Positions 1 through 9,019 of a stretch of DNA of 64,000 nucleotides are shown piece after piece (position 1 is the first letter of the stretch; every line of letters begins with the position of its first letter). This DNA comes from Amycolatopsis bullii. GTDB lineage: Bacteria > Actinomycetota > Actinomycetes > Mycobacteriales > Pseudonocardiaceae. The notes below the pieces were generated by a model, which saw only the letters and a list, made by a program, of their open reading frames with translations, had not been told where the DNA came from and made no database searches. The stretch is from positions 62,001 to 126,000 of the forward strand of contig NZ_BNAW01000016.1 of the NCBI RefSeq assembly GCF_014654205.1. The letters run 5' to 3'. A program made the translations under genes and the position numbers.

Positions 1-4
1 CACG

Positions 5-988
5 TCAGCCACCGAACGCGTCGAGGATCCGCTGTGCACCGAGGGTAGCCGTCAGTTCACCGTCCCGCACCGCCCGTTCGACGTCGGGAACGACCGTTCG
101 CACGTCCGGATGCACCGCCAGCCGACCGAGCAGCTGCTCGCGCACCATCGCCCAGGTCCAGTCGACCTGCTGCTGCCGCCGCCGGGCGTCCAGTTCGCCG
201 GACGCCGTCAGCGTCTCGCGGTGCTGCTCGATGGCGCCCCAGACCTCGTCGAGCCGCAGGTTGTGCAGGCCGCTGCAGGTCAGCACCGGCGGCGTCCACG
301 ACGCTTCGGGCCCGTAGATCATCCGCAACGCGCCCGCCAGCTCCCGCGCGGCCCGCCGGGCGTCCCGCTCGTGGTCGCCGTCGGCCTTGTTGACCGCGAT
401 GACGTCGGCGAGCTCCAGCACGCCCTTCTTGATGCCCTGGAGCTGGTCACCGGTGCGGGCCAGCGTCAGGAACAGGAAGCAGTCGACCATGTTCGCGACG
501 GTCACTTCGGACTGTCCGACCCCGACCGTCTCGACCAGCACCACGTCGTAGCCGGCCGCCTCCATCAGCACGATCGTCTCGCGGGTCGCCCGCGCGACCC
601 CGCCCAGCGTCCCGGACGTCGGCGACGGCCGGATGAACGCTCGCGGGTCGACCGCCAGCCGCGCCATCCGGGTCTTGTCGCCGAGGATCGACCCGCCGGT
701 CCGCGTCGACGACGGGTCCACCGCCAGCACGGCGACGCGGTGCCCCGCCGCGGTCAGGTCCGTGCCCAGCTGGTCGATGAATGTCGACTTGCCGACACCG
801 GGCACGCCGGTGATGCCGACCCGCCGGGCGCCGCCGGCCGACGGCAGCAGCTCGACCAGCAGCTCCTGCGCCAGCGCCCGGTGGTCCTCCCGCTGCGACT
901 CGACCAGCGTGATCGCCTTCGACAGCGTCCCGCGGTCCCCCGCGAGGACGCCCTTGGCGTAGGCGGTGACGTCGATCTTGCGCGGCAA
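5..988 (-). CDS. meaB: Methylmalonyl-CoA mutase-associated GTPase (MeaB/ArgK family)
   Basis: This 327-residue P-loop GTPase belongs to the MeaB family, which guards methylmalonyl-CoA mutase: it gates adenosylcobalamin loading and helps eject damaged cofactor. The Walker A motif GVPGVGKST lies at residues 61-69, a conserved D-P-S-S follows at 91-94, and the base-specificity motif NKAD is near residue 200. The length is normal for the family. It is the last gene of mutA-mutB-meaB and begins 3 bp after the mutB stop, as expected for a complex partner. The stop is 4 bp inside the left edge, so the gene is complete. Older databases call such proteins ArgK, but the mutase context makes MeaB the better name. 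Confidence 0.95.
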   Translation of the reverse strand: MPRKIDVTAYAKGVLAGDRGTLSKAITLVESQREDHRALAQELLVELLPSAGGARRVGITGVPGVGKSTFIDQLGTDLTAAGHRVAVLAVDPSSTRTGGSILGDKTRMARLAVDPRAFIRPSPTSGTLGGVARATRETIVLMEAAGYDVVLVETVGVGQSEVTVANMVDCFLFLTLARTGDQLQGIKKGVLELADVIAVNKADGDHERDARRAARELAGALRMIYGPEASWTPPVLTCSGLHNLRLDEVWGAIEQHRETLTASGELDARRRQQQVDWTWAMVREQLLGRLAVHPDVRTVVPDVERAVRDGELTATLGAQRILDAFGG

Positions 989-991
989 CGG

Positions 992-3160
992 TCAGGACTC
1001 CTGCGCCGACAGCTGACCGAGCAGGTCGATGGCGGCGTCCGCGAGCACCGTGCCGGGCCCGAAGATCGCCGCCGCCCCGGCCTCGCGCAGCGCCGGGTAG
1101 TCCTGCGGCGGGATGACGCCGCCGACGACGACCATGATGTCCTCGCGCCCCAGCTCGGCCAGCTCGTGCCGCAGCGCGGGCACCAGCGAGAGGTGCCCGG
1201 CGGCCAGCGACGAGACGCCGACGACGTGCACGTCCGCCTCGATCGCCTGCCGCGCCACCTCGGCCGGGGTGGAGAACAGCGGGCCGACGTCGACGTCGAA
1301 GCCGAGGTCGGCGAAGCCGGTGGCGATCACCTTCTGGCCGCGGTCGTGGCCGTCCTGGCCCATCTTCGCGACGAGGATCCGCGGGCGGCGGCCCTCCTCG
1401 GCGGCGAACTCCTCGACCAGCTGACGGGCCTTTTCGACGTTCTGCGTCTTCCCCACCTCCTCGCGGTACACCCCCGAGATGGTCCGGATCTGGCCGGAGT
1501 GCCGTCCCCAGATCTTCTCGAGCGCGTCGGAGATCTCGCCGACGGTGGCCTTCGCGCGAGCCGCGTCGATGGCCAGTTCCAGGAGGTTGCCCCCATTGCC
1601 CGCGCCCTCGGTGAGCCGCCGCAGGGCGTCCTCGGTGGCCGCGGAGTCGCGTTCCGACCGCAGCCGCCGCAGCTTCTCCAGCTGCTGCGCGCGGACGCCG
1701 GCGTTGTCGACCTTCAGCACTTCGATGTCGATGTCGTCGGTGACCTGGTACTTGTTGACGCCGATCACCGGCTGCCGCCCGGAGTCGATGCGGGCCTGCG
1801 TGCGCGCGGCGGCCTCCTCGATGCGCAGCTTCGGGATGCCCGCGTCGATCGCCTTGGCCATGCCGCCGGCCTGCTCGACCTCGGTGATGTGGCCCCACGC
1901 CTTGCGGGCGAGGTCGTAGGTCAGCTTCTCGACGAACGCGCTGCCGCCCCACGGGTCGATCACGCGGGTGGTGCCGGACTCCTGCTGCAGCAGCAGCTGG
2001 GTGTTGCGGGCGATCCGCGCGGAGAAGTCCGTCGGCAGCGCCAGAGCCTCGTCGAGGGCGTTCGTGTGCAGCGACTGGGTGTGTCCCTGGGTCGCGGCCA
2101 TCGCCTCGACGCAGGTGCGGACGACGTTGTTGTAGACGTCCTGCGCGGTCAGCGACCAGCCGGACGTCTGGGAGTGCGTCCGCAGCGAGAGCGACTTCGA
2201 CGACGTCGGATTGAAGCCCTTCACCAGCTTCGCCCACAGCAGGCGGGCCGCGCGCAGCTTCGCGACCTCCATGAAGAAGTTCATGCCGATCGCCCAGAAG
2301 AACGACAGCCGCGGCGCGAACTTGTCGACGCTGAGCCCCGCGGCGACCCCCGATCGGATGTACTCGACGCCGTCCGCCAGCGTGTAGGCCAGCTCCAGGT
2401 CGGCGGTCGCGCCGGCTTCCTGCATGTGGTAGCCGGAGATGGAGATCGAGTTGTACTTCGGCATGTGCTGCGAAGTGAAGGAGAAGATGTCGGAGATGAT
2501 CCGCATCGACGGCTGCGGCGGGTAGATGTAGGTGTTGCGGACCATGAACTCCTTGAGGATGTCGTTCTGGATGGTCCCCGCGAGCTGTTCCGGCTTCACC
2601 CCCTGCTCTTCGGCCGCGACGACGTACAGGGCGAGCACCGGCAGCACCGCGCCGTTCATCGTCATCGACACCGACATCTTGTCGAGGGGAATCCCGTCGA
2701 AGAGCTGCCGCATGTCGTAGATGGAGTCGATCGCGACGCCCGCCATGCCGACGTCACCCGACACGCGGGGGTGGTCGGAGTCGTAGCCGCGGTGGGTGGC
2801 CAGGTCGAAGGCGACCGAGAGGCCCTTCTGCCCGGCCGCGAGGTTGCGCCGGTAGAAGGCGTTGGACTCTTCGGCGGTGGAGAACCCGGCGTACTGGCGG
2901 ATGGTCCACGGCTGGTTGACGTACATCGTCGGGTACGGCCCGCGCAGGAAGGGCGCGATGCCGGGGTACGTGCCGAGGAAGTCCACATCGGACAGGTCGG
3001 CGGCGGTGTAGACGGGCTTGACGCCGATGCCTTCGGGCGTTTCCCAGGCCAGGGCGTCGGGGCCCTTGCCGGTGGCGCTCTCCACCGCGCGCGCCCAGGT
3101 GTCGCGGTCACCCGGTGACGGCGTGCCGAGGTCGAGACCGGCGAAGTTCGGGATGCTCAT
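992..3160 (-). CDS. mutB: Methylmalonyl-CoA mutase large (catalytic) subunit
   Basis: The 722-residue protein interconverts succinyl-CoA and R-methylmalonyl-CoA using adenosylcobalamin, in propionate catabolism and supply of methylmalonyl units. An N-terminal TIM barrel carries the substrate site. The C-terminal B12 domain contains the base-off motif D603-x-H605-x-x-G608 (within GQDGHDRGQKV), so H605 is the lower axial cobalt ligand. An upstream in-frame start would add 18 residues, but the ATG at 3160 overlaps the mutA stop as ATGA and gives the usual N-terminus (MSIPNFAG). The partner subunit mutA is immediately upstream and the chaperone meaB immediately downstream. Confidence 0.96.
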   Translation of the reverse strand: MSIPNFAGLDLGTPSPGDRDTWARAVESATGKGPDALAWETPEGIGVKPVYTAADLSDVDFLGTYPGIAPFLRGPYPTMYVNQPWTIRQYAGFSTAEESNAFYRRNLAAGQKGLSVAFDLATHRGYDSDHPRVSGDVGMAGVAIDSIYDMRQLFDGIPLDKMSVSMTMNGAVLPVLALYVVAAEEQGVKPEQLAGTIQNDILKEFMVRNTYIYPPQPSMRIISDIFSFTSQHMPKYNSISISGYHMQEAGATADLELAYTLADGVEYIRSGVAAGLSVDKFAPRLSFFWAIGMNFFMEVAKLRAARLLWAKLVKGFNPTSSKSLSLRTHSQTSGWSLTAQDVYNNVVRTCVEAMAATQGHTQSLHTNALDEALALPTDFSARIARNTQLLLQQESGTTRVIDPWGGSAFVEKLTYDLARKAWGHITEVEQAGGMAKAIDAGIPKLRIEEAAARTQARIDSGRQPVIGVNKYQVTDDIDIEVLKVDNAGVRAQQLEKLRRLRSERDSAATEDALRRLTEGAGNGGNLLELAIDAARAKATVGEISDALEKIWGRHSGQIRTISGVYREEVGKTQNVEKARQLVEEFAAEEGRRPRILVAKMGQDGHDRGQKVIATGFADLGFDVDVGPLFSTPAEVARQAIEADVHVVGVSSLAAGHLSLVPALRHELAELGREDIMVVVGGVIPPQDYPALREAGAAAIFGPGTVLADAAIDLLGQLSAQES

Positions 3161-5001
3161 CGCGTGACTCCCAGCTTGGCGTGCAGGCCGTTCAGGACTT
3201 CCAGGGCGTCGCAACCGGCGAAAACGTTCGCGTCCACGCCGTCGTAGTCGCCCTTCCCCGCGAGCAGGACATACTCGGCCCCGAGGGACGCGGCGACATC
3301 GGCCGCCTGGGCCGCGTAGGCGTCATCGGTGCCGCAGAGGCAGGCGATGCGGGCGCCGGATTCGCGGAAAGCGCCGGGCAGGTCGTCGGTCGCGCCCGGG
3401 TTGACGGCTTCGATCCCGCCCGCCTGGAACAGGTTGGCGGCGAACCCGGCCCGCGTGGTGTGCGCGGCGACCGGGCCGAGGGTCGCGAGGAAGATCTTCG
3501 GCCGCGAGCCGTGCGAAGCGAGGTACGCGTCCGAAGCGTCGCGAAGCGCCTCGAAGCCTTCGGCGTAGCGGTGCCGCGGCAGCCCGCCTTCCACAGTGGA
3601 CTCCACCGGCTCCCGCACCACCGGTTTCTCGGCCAGGTTCGGGAACTCGCTGACGCCGGTGAGCGGGTCGCGCCGCGTCGCGATCCGCGAAGAGCGCTTC
3701 TCCCACGTCGCCGCCAGCCGGGCCGCCAGCTCGCCGGAGGCCAGCGAAGCCACCAGGCCGCCTTCACCTTCGATGGCGGTGAACTCGGCCCAGGCGGCGT
3801 GCGCGAGGTCGTCGGTGAGCTTCTCGACGTACCAGGAGCCGCCCGCCGGGTCGGCGACGCCGGCCAGCTTGGACTCCTCCAGCAGCACGGCGTGGGTGTT
3901 GCGGGCGATCCGCGCGGAGAAGGCGTCGGGCTTGCCGATCGCCGCGTCGAACGGCAGCACGGTGACCGCGTCCGCGCCGCCGACGCCCGCGCCGAAGCAC
4001 GCGACCGTCGTGCGCAGCATGTTCACCCAGGGATCACGCCGGGTCAGCATCGACGGCGACGTCACGGCGTGCTGGCGCATCGGGGAGGAGAAGCCGCACA
4101 CCTCGGCGACGCGGGCCCACAGGCGCCGCGCGGCGCGCAGCTTCGCGATGGTGGAGAACTGGTCGGCGGTCGCGGCGAGCCGGAACTCCAGCTGGCCGGC
4201 CGCGGCTTCGGCGTCGAGGCCCGCGTCGGTCAGGGCCCGCAGGTAGGTGACGCCGGCGGCCACCAGCGCGCCCAGCTCCTGCGCGTCCGACCCGCCTGCT
4301 TCGTGGAACGGCAGGCCGTCGGCGACGATCGTGCGCACCTTCGGGTACTTCGCGGCGACACGCGCGGCGAGCGCGGCAGCCGGTTCGAGCTCGACCGCCG
4401 AGCCGGACCGGGCGGCCAGGCCGATCGGGTCGGCGCCCAGCACGGCGGTGGCCTCGCTCGCCGGGATCTCGCGTTCGGCGAGCAGCGTGAGCAGCTCGGA
4501 AGCGGCGGCCTCGTACTCGGCACCCGCGTCCAGGACCACCGGCGCCAGGTCGAGGTAGACCTCGTTCAGCGCGTCGGCCAGCGCCGACGGCGGCACCGAG
4601 AGCCAGATCGACGTCACGCCGCCTTCGAGGTCGGCGAGGATCGCCTTGTTGACGTCGCGCCCGTCTTCGCCGGTGAACCGGGATCGGACGTCCCAGCCGG
4701 TGCTGACATGGCCGTCCGGTCGCGCGCCGCGCACGTACGGCGGCAGGCCCGGGAAGCCGATGTCGCCGGGGAGGTCCTCGGCCGTGTACAGCGGCTGGAT
4801 CTCGATCCCGTCGTAGGTCCGCGTGACGAGCTTGCTCTCCGGGGCACCCGCGAAGCCTGCAGGGTCTTCGGGGAGCTTGCCGCTCTTGCGCAGGACACCG
4901 GCGACCAGCTCCTGCCACTGCTCGCGCGTCGCCTGGGGAAACTCGGCCCCCAGGTCGAGTTCGGAGATCGGCGCTGACTCCGGACCGGCCACTTCAGTCA
5001 T
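3157..5001 (-). CDS. mutA: Methylmalonyl-CoA mutase small subunit
   Basis: This 614-residue paralogue of MutB is the non-catalytic partner of the heterodimeric mutase. It keeps the barrel fold (ANTHAV-type stretch IARNTHAVLLEES and GGSWYVEKLTDDLA) and a degenerate C-terminal cobalamin-like domain. There the D-x-H-x-x-G cobalt-binding motif is replaced by a stretch reading PVAAHTTRAG, as in known small subunits. The start at 5001 (MTEVAGPES) opens the operon. A much longer reading frame continues upstream through the antisense of the kinase gene, but that part has no homology and was discarded. The 4-bp overlap with mutB suggests coupled translation and equal subunit supply. Confidence 0.94.
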   Translation of the reverse strand: MTEVAGPESAPISELDLGAEFPQATREQWQELVAGVLRKSGKLPEDPAGFAGAPESKLVTRTYDGIEIQPLYTAEDLPGDIGFPGLPPYVRGARPDGHVSTGWDVRSRFTGEDGRDVNKAILADLEGGVTSIWLSVPPSALADALNEVYLDLAPVVLDAGAEYEAAASELLTLLAEREIPASEATAVLGADPIGLAARSGSAVELEPAAALAARVAAKYPKVRTIVADGLPFHEAGGSDAQELGALVAAGVTYLRALTDAGLDAEAAAGQLEFRLAATADQFSTIAKLRAARRLWARVAEVCGFSSPMRQHAVTSPSMLTRRDPWVNMLRTTVACFGAGVGGADAVTVLPFDAAIGKPDAFSARIARNTHAVLLEESKLAGVADPAGGSWYVEKLTDDLAHAAWAEFTAIEGEGGLVASLASGELAARLAATWEKRSSRIATRRDPLTGVSEFPNLAEKPVVREPVESTVEGGLPRHRYAEGFEALRDASDAYLASHGSRPKIFLATLGPVAAHTTRAGFAANLFQAGGIEAVNPGATDDLPGAFRESGARIACLCGTDDAYAAQAADVAASLGAEYVLLAGKGDYDGVDANVFAGCDALEVLNGLHAKLGVTR

Positions 5002-5097
5002 ACCCAGTGATGGTAGAGGCACGGGCCGCGTCCGACCTGTGACTCTAGTCGCGCCCCTAGGCAATCCGGGGTCATTCGGGTACGACACAATCAGGGG

Positions 5098-6858
5098 GTG
5101 CCCCCCTCCAGCGAAGAGACACGAGTGGTCGCCGGTCGCTACCGGCTGCGTTCGGTGCTCGGCTCCGGCTCGATGGGCACCGTCTGGTCGGCCTACGACG
5201 AGTTCCTGCACCGGCAGGTGGCCGTCAAGGAGATGAAGGTGCCGCCGGGCATCCCGGCGTCGCAGGCGGACGAGCTGCGGGAGCGCACGCTGCGCGAGGC
5301 CCGCGCCATCGCCGTGCTCTCCCACCCCAACGTGATCATCCTGCACGACGTCGCCCGCGAGGACGACCAGCCGTTCGTGGTGATGGAGCTGCTGCCTTCG
5401 CGCAGCCTGGCGCACATCCTGCGCGACCACGGACCGCTGACCGTCGGGCAGGCCGCCGCGGTCGGCATCGCCGTGGCGTCCGCGCTGGAGGCCGCGCACG
5501 CCGCCGGGATCACCCACCGCGACGTCAAGCCGGGCAACGTCCTGGTGGCCAGCGACGGCCGGATCAAGCTGACCGACTTCGGCATCGCCCGCAACGTCTC
5601 CGAGGCGACCATGACCCGCACCGGGATCATGCTCGGCTCGCCCGCCTACATCGCGCCGGAGGTGGCCTCCGGCGGCGCCGTCACGCCGGCCGCGGACCTG
5701 TGGGGCCTCGGCGCCACACTGTTCGCCGCGGTCGAGGGCGCGCCGCCGTACGACGCCGACGGCGACCCCCTGGAGACGGTCGGCAAGGTTGTCAACGGGA
5801 AGGTGCCGCAGCCCAAGGCCGGTCCGCTGGCCGACGTCATCGGCGCGCTGATGAAGAAGGAGCCCGGCAACCGGATCACGCTCCGCGAGGTCCGGCACCG
5901 GCTGTACCCGCTGCAGACGAAGACGCCGCTCGACCTGTTCGGGGCCGAGCTGTTCCACACCCCGGACGGCAAGAAGACGTCCGCGCAGCCGGACGCGACC
6001 GACACACAGGTGATCAAGACCGTCCTGCCCGAGAAGGACAAGGTCAAGGCGGAGAAGAAGGCAGAGGGGTCGAGCAGCGAGCTCGCCGCCGACCCGGGCC
6101 CGCTGCCGTTCCTGCGCCCGCCCGCGCCCGCGCCGGCGCCCGGCTCGGGTCCGCCGACGTTGTTCGTCCCGCAGCCCAAGGCGGCCCGGCGCAGCTCCAC
6201 GGCCACCGCCGTGCTCATCGCGGTGGCGATCCTGCTCTTCCTGCTCGCCGCGGGCGGCGGGTTCGCACTGGCCAGGACGGTCGGCGGGCAGTCGCTGCTG
6301 CCCCCGGCCGCCGCCCCGCCGCCGACGTCGAACGGCGTCACCGACGTCCCGGCGCCGACGCTGGTGCAGCAGTCCGGCGACGCGAGCTACGTGACCGGCA
6401 ACGGCGGCCAGTTCGGCCTCCAGGTGCCCGAGGGCTGGCAGAAGTTCGTCGCCCCGCACACGACGACGAAGTTCGGGGCGAGCACCGCGGTCCAGTACGT
6501 CTCGCCCGACGGGCGCCGGTCGCTGCGGGTGGAACGGCTGGCGAAGTACTTCACCCAGTTCCCCGGCGACGGCGAGTACATCGCCTGGCTGAAGGGGTCC
6601 TACCCGGCCAACGCGTTCCAGCTCTACGACCCGACGCCGCTGCCGGGCGGCAAGGGCTCGACGCTGACCTACCGCCTGGCCGAGGGCGGCACCCTCCCCG
6701 AAGCCGGCCGGGGCGGCGGCACCCGCGTGACGTTCATGAACCTGGTCCAGGCGGGCAGCAGCCTGTGGATCCTGTCGGTCACCGTGCCCGCCGAGCAGGA
6801 GAGCTCGGGCCAGGACGTCTTCAGCCGCATCGCGCCGACCCTGAGCGTCTCGGACTAA
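5098..6858 (+). CDS. Membrane-anchored Ser/Thr protein kinase with extracellular C-terminal domain
   Basis: The 586-residue Hanks-type kinase has a glycine-rich loop G22-S-G-S-M-G27, ATP-binding K44, catalytic H140-R-D142 and metal-binding D160-F-G. Activation-loop threonines T171-T175 precede SPAYIAPE. A Pro/Ala-rich linker follows to about residue 365, then one transmembrane helix at roughly 366-390 and an extracytoplasmic domain of about 190 residues. That domain is not PASTA-like and resembles the small sensor or lipid-binding-like tails of some actinobacterial Pkn proteins. Translation starts at GTG 5098. The gene diverges from mutA with only 96 bp between starts, so the promoters are close. 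It ends in a 4-bp convergent overlap with the MerR gene. The ligand and substrates cannot be read from the sequence. Confidence 0.92.
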   Translation: MPPSSEETRVVAGRYRLRSVLGSGSMGTVWSAYDEFLHRQVAVKEMKVPPGIPASQADELRERTLREARAIAVLSHPNVIILHDVAREDDQPFVVMELLPSRSLAHILRDHGPLTVGQAAAVGIAVASALEAAHAAGITHRDVKPGNVLVASDGRIKLTDFGIARNVSEATMTRTGIMLGSPAYIAPEVASGGAVTPAADLWGLGATLFAAVEGAPPYDADGDPLETVGKVVNGKVPQPKAGPLADVIGALMKKEPGNRITLREVRHRLYPLQTKTPLDLFGAELFHTPDGKKTSAQPDATDTQVIKTVLPEKDKVKAEKKAEGSSSELAADPGPLPFLRPPAPAPAPGSGPPTLFVPQPKAARRSSTATAVLIAVAILLFLLAAGGGFALARTVGGQSLLPPAAAPPPTSNGVTDVPAPTLVQQSGDASYVTGNGGQFGLQVPEGWQKFVAPHTTTKFGASTAVQYVSPDGRRSLRVERLAKYFTQFPGDGEYIAWLKGSYPANAFQLYDPTPLPGGKGSTLTYRLAEGGTLPEAGRGGGTRVTFMNLVQAGSSLWILSVTVPAEQESSGQDVFSRIAPTLSVSD

Positions 6859-7481
6859 CCGCCGAGGACCTTGCGGGACACCTGCTCCTGGGCGAGGTGG
6901 CGCAGCCCGGCGAAGATCCGGTCGCCGAGCACGGTGGCGACCAGCCCGGTCTCGATGATCGTGTCCAGCGACGTCAGGCCGGCCACCACGTCGACGTCGA
7001 GTTCCGCGACGCGCATGGCCAGCTCGGCGTACTCCTCCAGCCGCTCGGTCAGCTTCTCCTGCCCCAGCTCCTTGGCCGTCGCCAGCGCCGCGACGAGGTT
7101 CGCCATCGTGCGGTGTTCCGGCGGGTGCACCTTCCAGCCGTGGCGGCGCATGACGTCGGCCAGCCGCCCGGACGCCCATTCGGCGGCCTCCTCGGACACC
7201 TTCGGCGGAGTCCCGGCCAGCTCCTGCTGGACGACGCCCATCGTCCGGTGCGGGGTCTCGTCGCCGTCGATCGCGCTCAGCACGGCGCCGACCGAGGCCA
7301 GCGGCAGGCCGCCGACTTCGGTGAGCGCCTTGATCAGCCGCAGCCGCCGGACGTGCGCCGCGGAGTACCGCGCCTGGTTCGGGCTGGTGCGCTCGCCGGG
7401 CGGCAGCAGGCCTTCGCGCAGGTAGTACTTGACGGTCGCGACCGGCACCCCGGACTCGGCGCTCAGCTCGGCCATCCGCAT
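6855..7481 (-). CDS. MerR family transcriptional regulator
   Basis: The predicted 208-residue protein starts with a MerR winged helix (AELSAESGVPVATVKYYLRE, then YSAAHVRRLRLIKAL), placed at about residues 3-72. The roughly 135-residue C-terminal part is helical and shows no metal-binding cysteines, so it is probably an organic-ligand or membrane-stress MerR rather than a metal sensor. An in-frame TTG at 7520 would add 13 residues, but the ATG at 7481 has a better-spaced purine-rich ribosome site. It is divergent from the membrane-protein operon at 7596, with a 39-bp imperfect palindrome between them. It probably controls that operon and itself. Confidence 0.88.
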   Translation of the reverse strand: MRMAELSAESGVPVATVKYYLREGLLPPGERTSPNQARYSAAHVRRLRLIKALTEVGGLPLASVGAVLSAIDGDETPHRTMGVVQQELAGTPPKVSEEAAEWASGRLADVMRRHGWKVHPPEHRTMANLVAALATAKELGQEKLTERLEEYAELAMRVAELDVDVVAGLTSLDTIIETGLVATVLGDRIFAGLRHLAQEQVSRKVLGG

Positions 7482-7540
7482 GCGTTTCCGCTCCGATCCC
7501 GGGGTCCGCCTCGGGGACAACCCTGAAGACTTCTCAGTAT

Positions 7541-7579
7541 GGATAGTTTAACTTTCCAAAACGGAGAGCTTGACTATCC
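7541..7579. promoter_or_regulatory. Long imperfect palindrome, likely MerR operator
   Basis: The outer arms GGATAGT (7541-7547) and ACTATCC (7573-7579) are perfect. The inner halves continue the symmetry, so about 13 of 17 positions pair across a 5-nt centre (arms of the form GGATAGTnnAnCTnTCC). The site lies between the MerR start (7481) and the divergent membrane-protein start (7596). MerR proteins act on dyads between promoter elements, so this is the best candidate for the operator of the adjacent regulator. The -10/-35 elements cannot be placed with confidence. Confidence 0.6.
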
Positions 7580-7595
7580 GTTCTGGGAGGAACCC

Positions 7596-8603
7596 ATGAC
7601 CATCTTGCGCCTTCCGTGGCTTCGCCCCGGGCCGGGGGCTCCGCCACCCGGAACCCCCGAAAAGAAGCGCCGTGCCGATCTCCGCAGCAGAACCCACACC
7701 TGGCACCGGCCGTCCGCGGTCGCGGCCGCCGCCCTGGCGGTGGTGGCGCTGCTGTGCGTCGCCGCCATGGTGCTCGACCAGCGGACCTTGGGAGGCGCGC
7801 CGCTCTGGGCGAAGCCGTTCAAGTTCGCCGTGTCCGGTGCGCTCTACTTCGCCACCTGGAGCTGGCTCGTCTCGCTGCTGCCGCGGTTCCGGCGCACGGC
7901 GGCCGGGCTGACGAACCTCCTGGTCCTCATCTTCGCCGCCGAGTACGTCCTGCTCGTGTTCCAGGCGGCCCGCGGCCGCGCGAGCCACTTCAACGTCGAG
8001 ACCCCGCAGGACGCCGCGATCTTCGGCACCATGGCCGCGATGATCGCCGTGCTCTGGGTCGCCACCCTGGTGCTCACGGTGCTGGTGCTGTTCACGAAGG
8101 TCCCCGACCGCGCGTCGCGCTGGGCGGTGCGGACCGGCGCCGTCCTCTCGCTGGTGGGGATCTCGCTCGGCCAGCTGATGACGAACCCGACCGCGCAGCA
8201 GCTCGCGCAGTGGAAGAGCGGCGGACGGCCGTCGATGGTCGGCGGGCACACCGTCGGGCTCGAAGACGGCGGCCCCGGCCTGCCGATCCTCGGCTGGAGC
8301 ACGGTGGGTGGCGACCTGCGGATCCCGCACTTCGTCGGGATGCACGCGCTGCAGGCGCTGCCGCTGCTCGCCATCGCGCTGGTGGCGCTGGCTCCGCGGT
8401 TCCCGCGGCTGCGTGACGACGTCGTGCGCGTCCGGCTCGTCCTGATCGGCGCGGCCGGGTACGCGGGCCTGATCGCGCTGGTCACCTGGCAGGCGCTGCG
8501 GGCGCAGCCGCTCGTGCACCCGGACGCGGCGACGCTCGGGGCGTTCGCCGTGCTGGCCGCCGGGGTCGGGCTGGGTTCGTGGGCCGCGGTGCGCGTCCGA
8601 TGA
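7596..8603 (+). CDS. Conserved multi-pass membrane protein, function unknown
   Basis: The 335-residue protein has a Pro-rich, basic cytoplasmic N-terminus and then about seven to eight hydrophobic segments. The longer ones include AVAAAALAVVALLCVAAMVL and later LLAIALVALAP and GLIALVTWQAL. I recognise no catalytic motif, and the family is not one I can name. The ATG at 7596 follows a strong GGGAGGAA ribosome site; a start 19 codons earlier would place coding sequence over the operator palindrome. It is the first gene of an operon with the ABA4-like protein (ATGA overlap) and punA, probably under the divergent MerR. The neighbours suggest a membrane role linked to envelope or pigment biology, but this is weak inference. 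Confidence 0.8.
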   Translation: MTILRLPWLRPGPGAPPPGTPEKKRRADLRSRTHTWHRPSAVAAAALAVVALLCVAAMVLDQRTLGGAPLWAKPFKFAVSGALYFATWSWLVSLLPRFRRTAAGLTNLLVLIFAAEYVLLVFQAARGRASHFNVETPQDAAIFGTMAAMIAVLWVATLVLTVLVLFTKVPDRASRWAVRTGAVLSLVGISLGQLMTNPTAQQLAQWKSGGRPSMVGGHTVGLEDGGPGLPILGWSTVGGDLRIPHFVGMHALQALPLLAIALVALAPRFPRLRDDVVRVRLVLIGAAGYAGLIALVTWQALRAQPLVHPDAATLGAFAVLAAGVGLGSWAAVRVR

Positions 8604-9019
8604 CCCTCTTCGACCTGGCGTTCCCGCTGGCCGCGCCGTTCTGGGCGCTACTGATCCTGGCCCCGAAGTGGCGGTGGACCGAGCGGATCATGAAGTCGCC
8701 GTGGGTGCCGCTGCTGCCGCTGATCTGCTACTTCGCGCTCGTGCTGCCGCACTTCGGCGAGTGGGGGCGGGCGATGCTGCGGCCCGACCTCGGCGTCCTG
8801 CAGACGCTGCTGGCCACGCCGTGGGGTGCCGGGCTGGTCTGGGCGCACCTCATTGCGTTCGACCTGTTCATCGCCCGCTGGATGTACTTCGAAGGGCGTG
8901 CCCGGGACATCTCGCCTTGGATCGTGAGCCCGATCCTGCTGCTGACGATCTTCCTCTCACCGTTCGGGCTGGCGGTGTTCCTGGTGGTCCGGACGGTCCG
9001 GATACGCTCCCTCGCATGA
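8600..9019 (+). CDS. ABA4-like membrane protein (DUF4281)
   Basis: This 139-residue protein has four predicted helices (MTLFDLAFPLAAPFWALLIL, the region after SPWVPLLPLICYF, AHLIAFDLFIARWMYF, and the final SPILLLTIFLSPFGLAVFLV). The pattern and length match DUF4281, whose plant member ABA4 is needed for neoxanthin synthesis. The conserved stretch around FDLFIARWMYFEGR is typical of the family. Bacterial members are uncharacterised, so a carotenoid-related role is only an analogy. The ATG overlaps the upstream stop (ATGA), and its own stop overlaps the punA start, which argues for one polycistronic message. Confidence 0.82.
   Translation: MTLFDLAFPLAAPFWALLILAPKWRWTERIMKSPWVPLLPLICYFALVLPHFGEWGRAMLRPDLGVLQTLLATPWGAGLVWAHLIAFDLFIARWMYFEGRARDISPWIVSPILLLTIFLSPFGLAVFLVVRTVRIRSLA

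Noticed and set aside
110..3118. A 1002-codon open frame on the plus strand
   Set aside because: It is the antisense of meaB and mutB, a by-product of extreme G/C third positions; composition is Arg/Gly/Pro-rich without domains.
3157..7179. A very long frame that extends mutA upstream
   Set aside because: Homology to the small subunit starts at 5001; the upstream part is the antisense of the kinase gene.
7570..7575. TTGACT as a -35 element for the gene at 7596
   Set aside because: It is only 21 bp from the start codon, so a -10 box would overlap the start; it is better explained as part of the palindrome.
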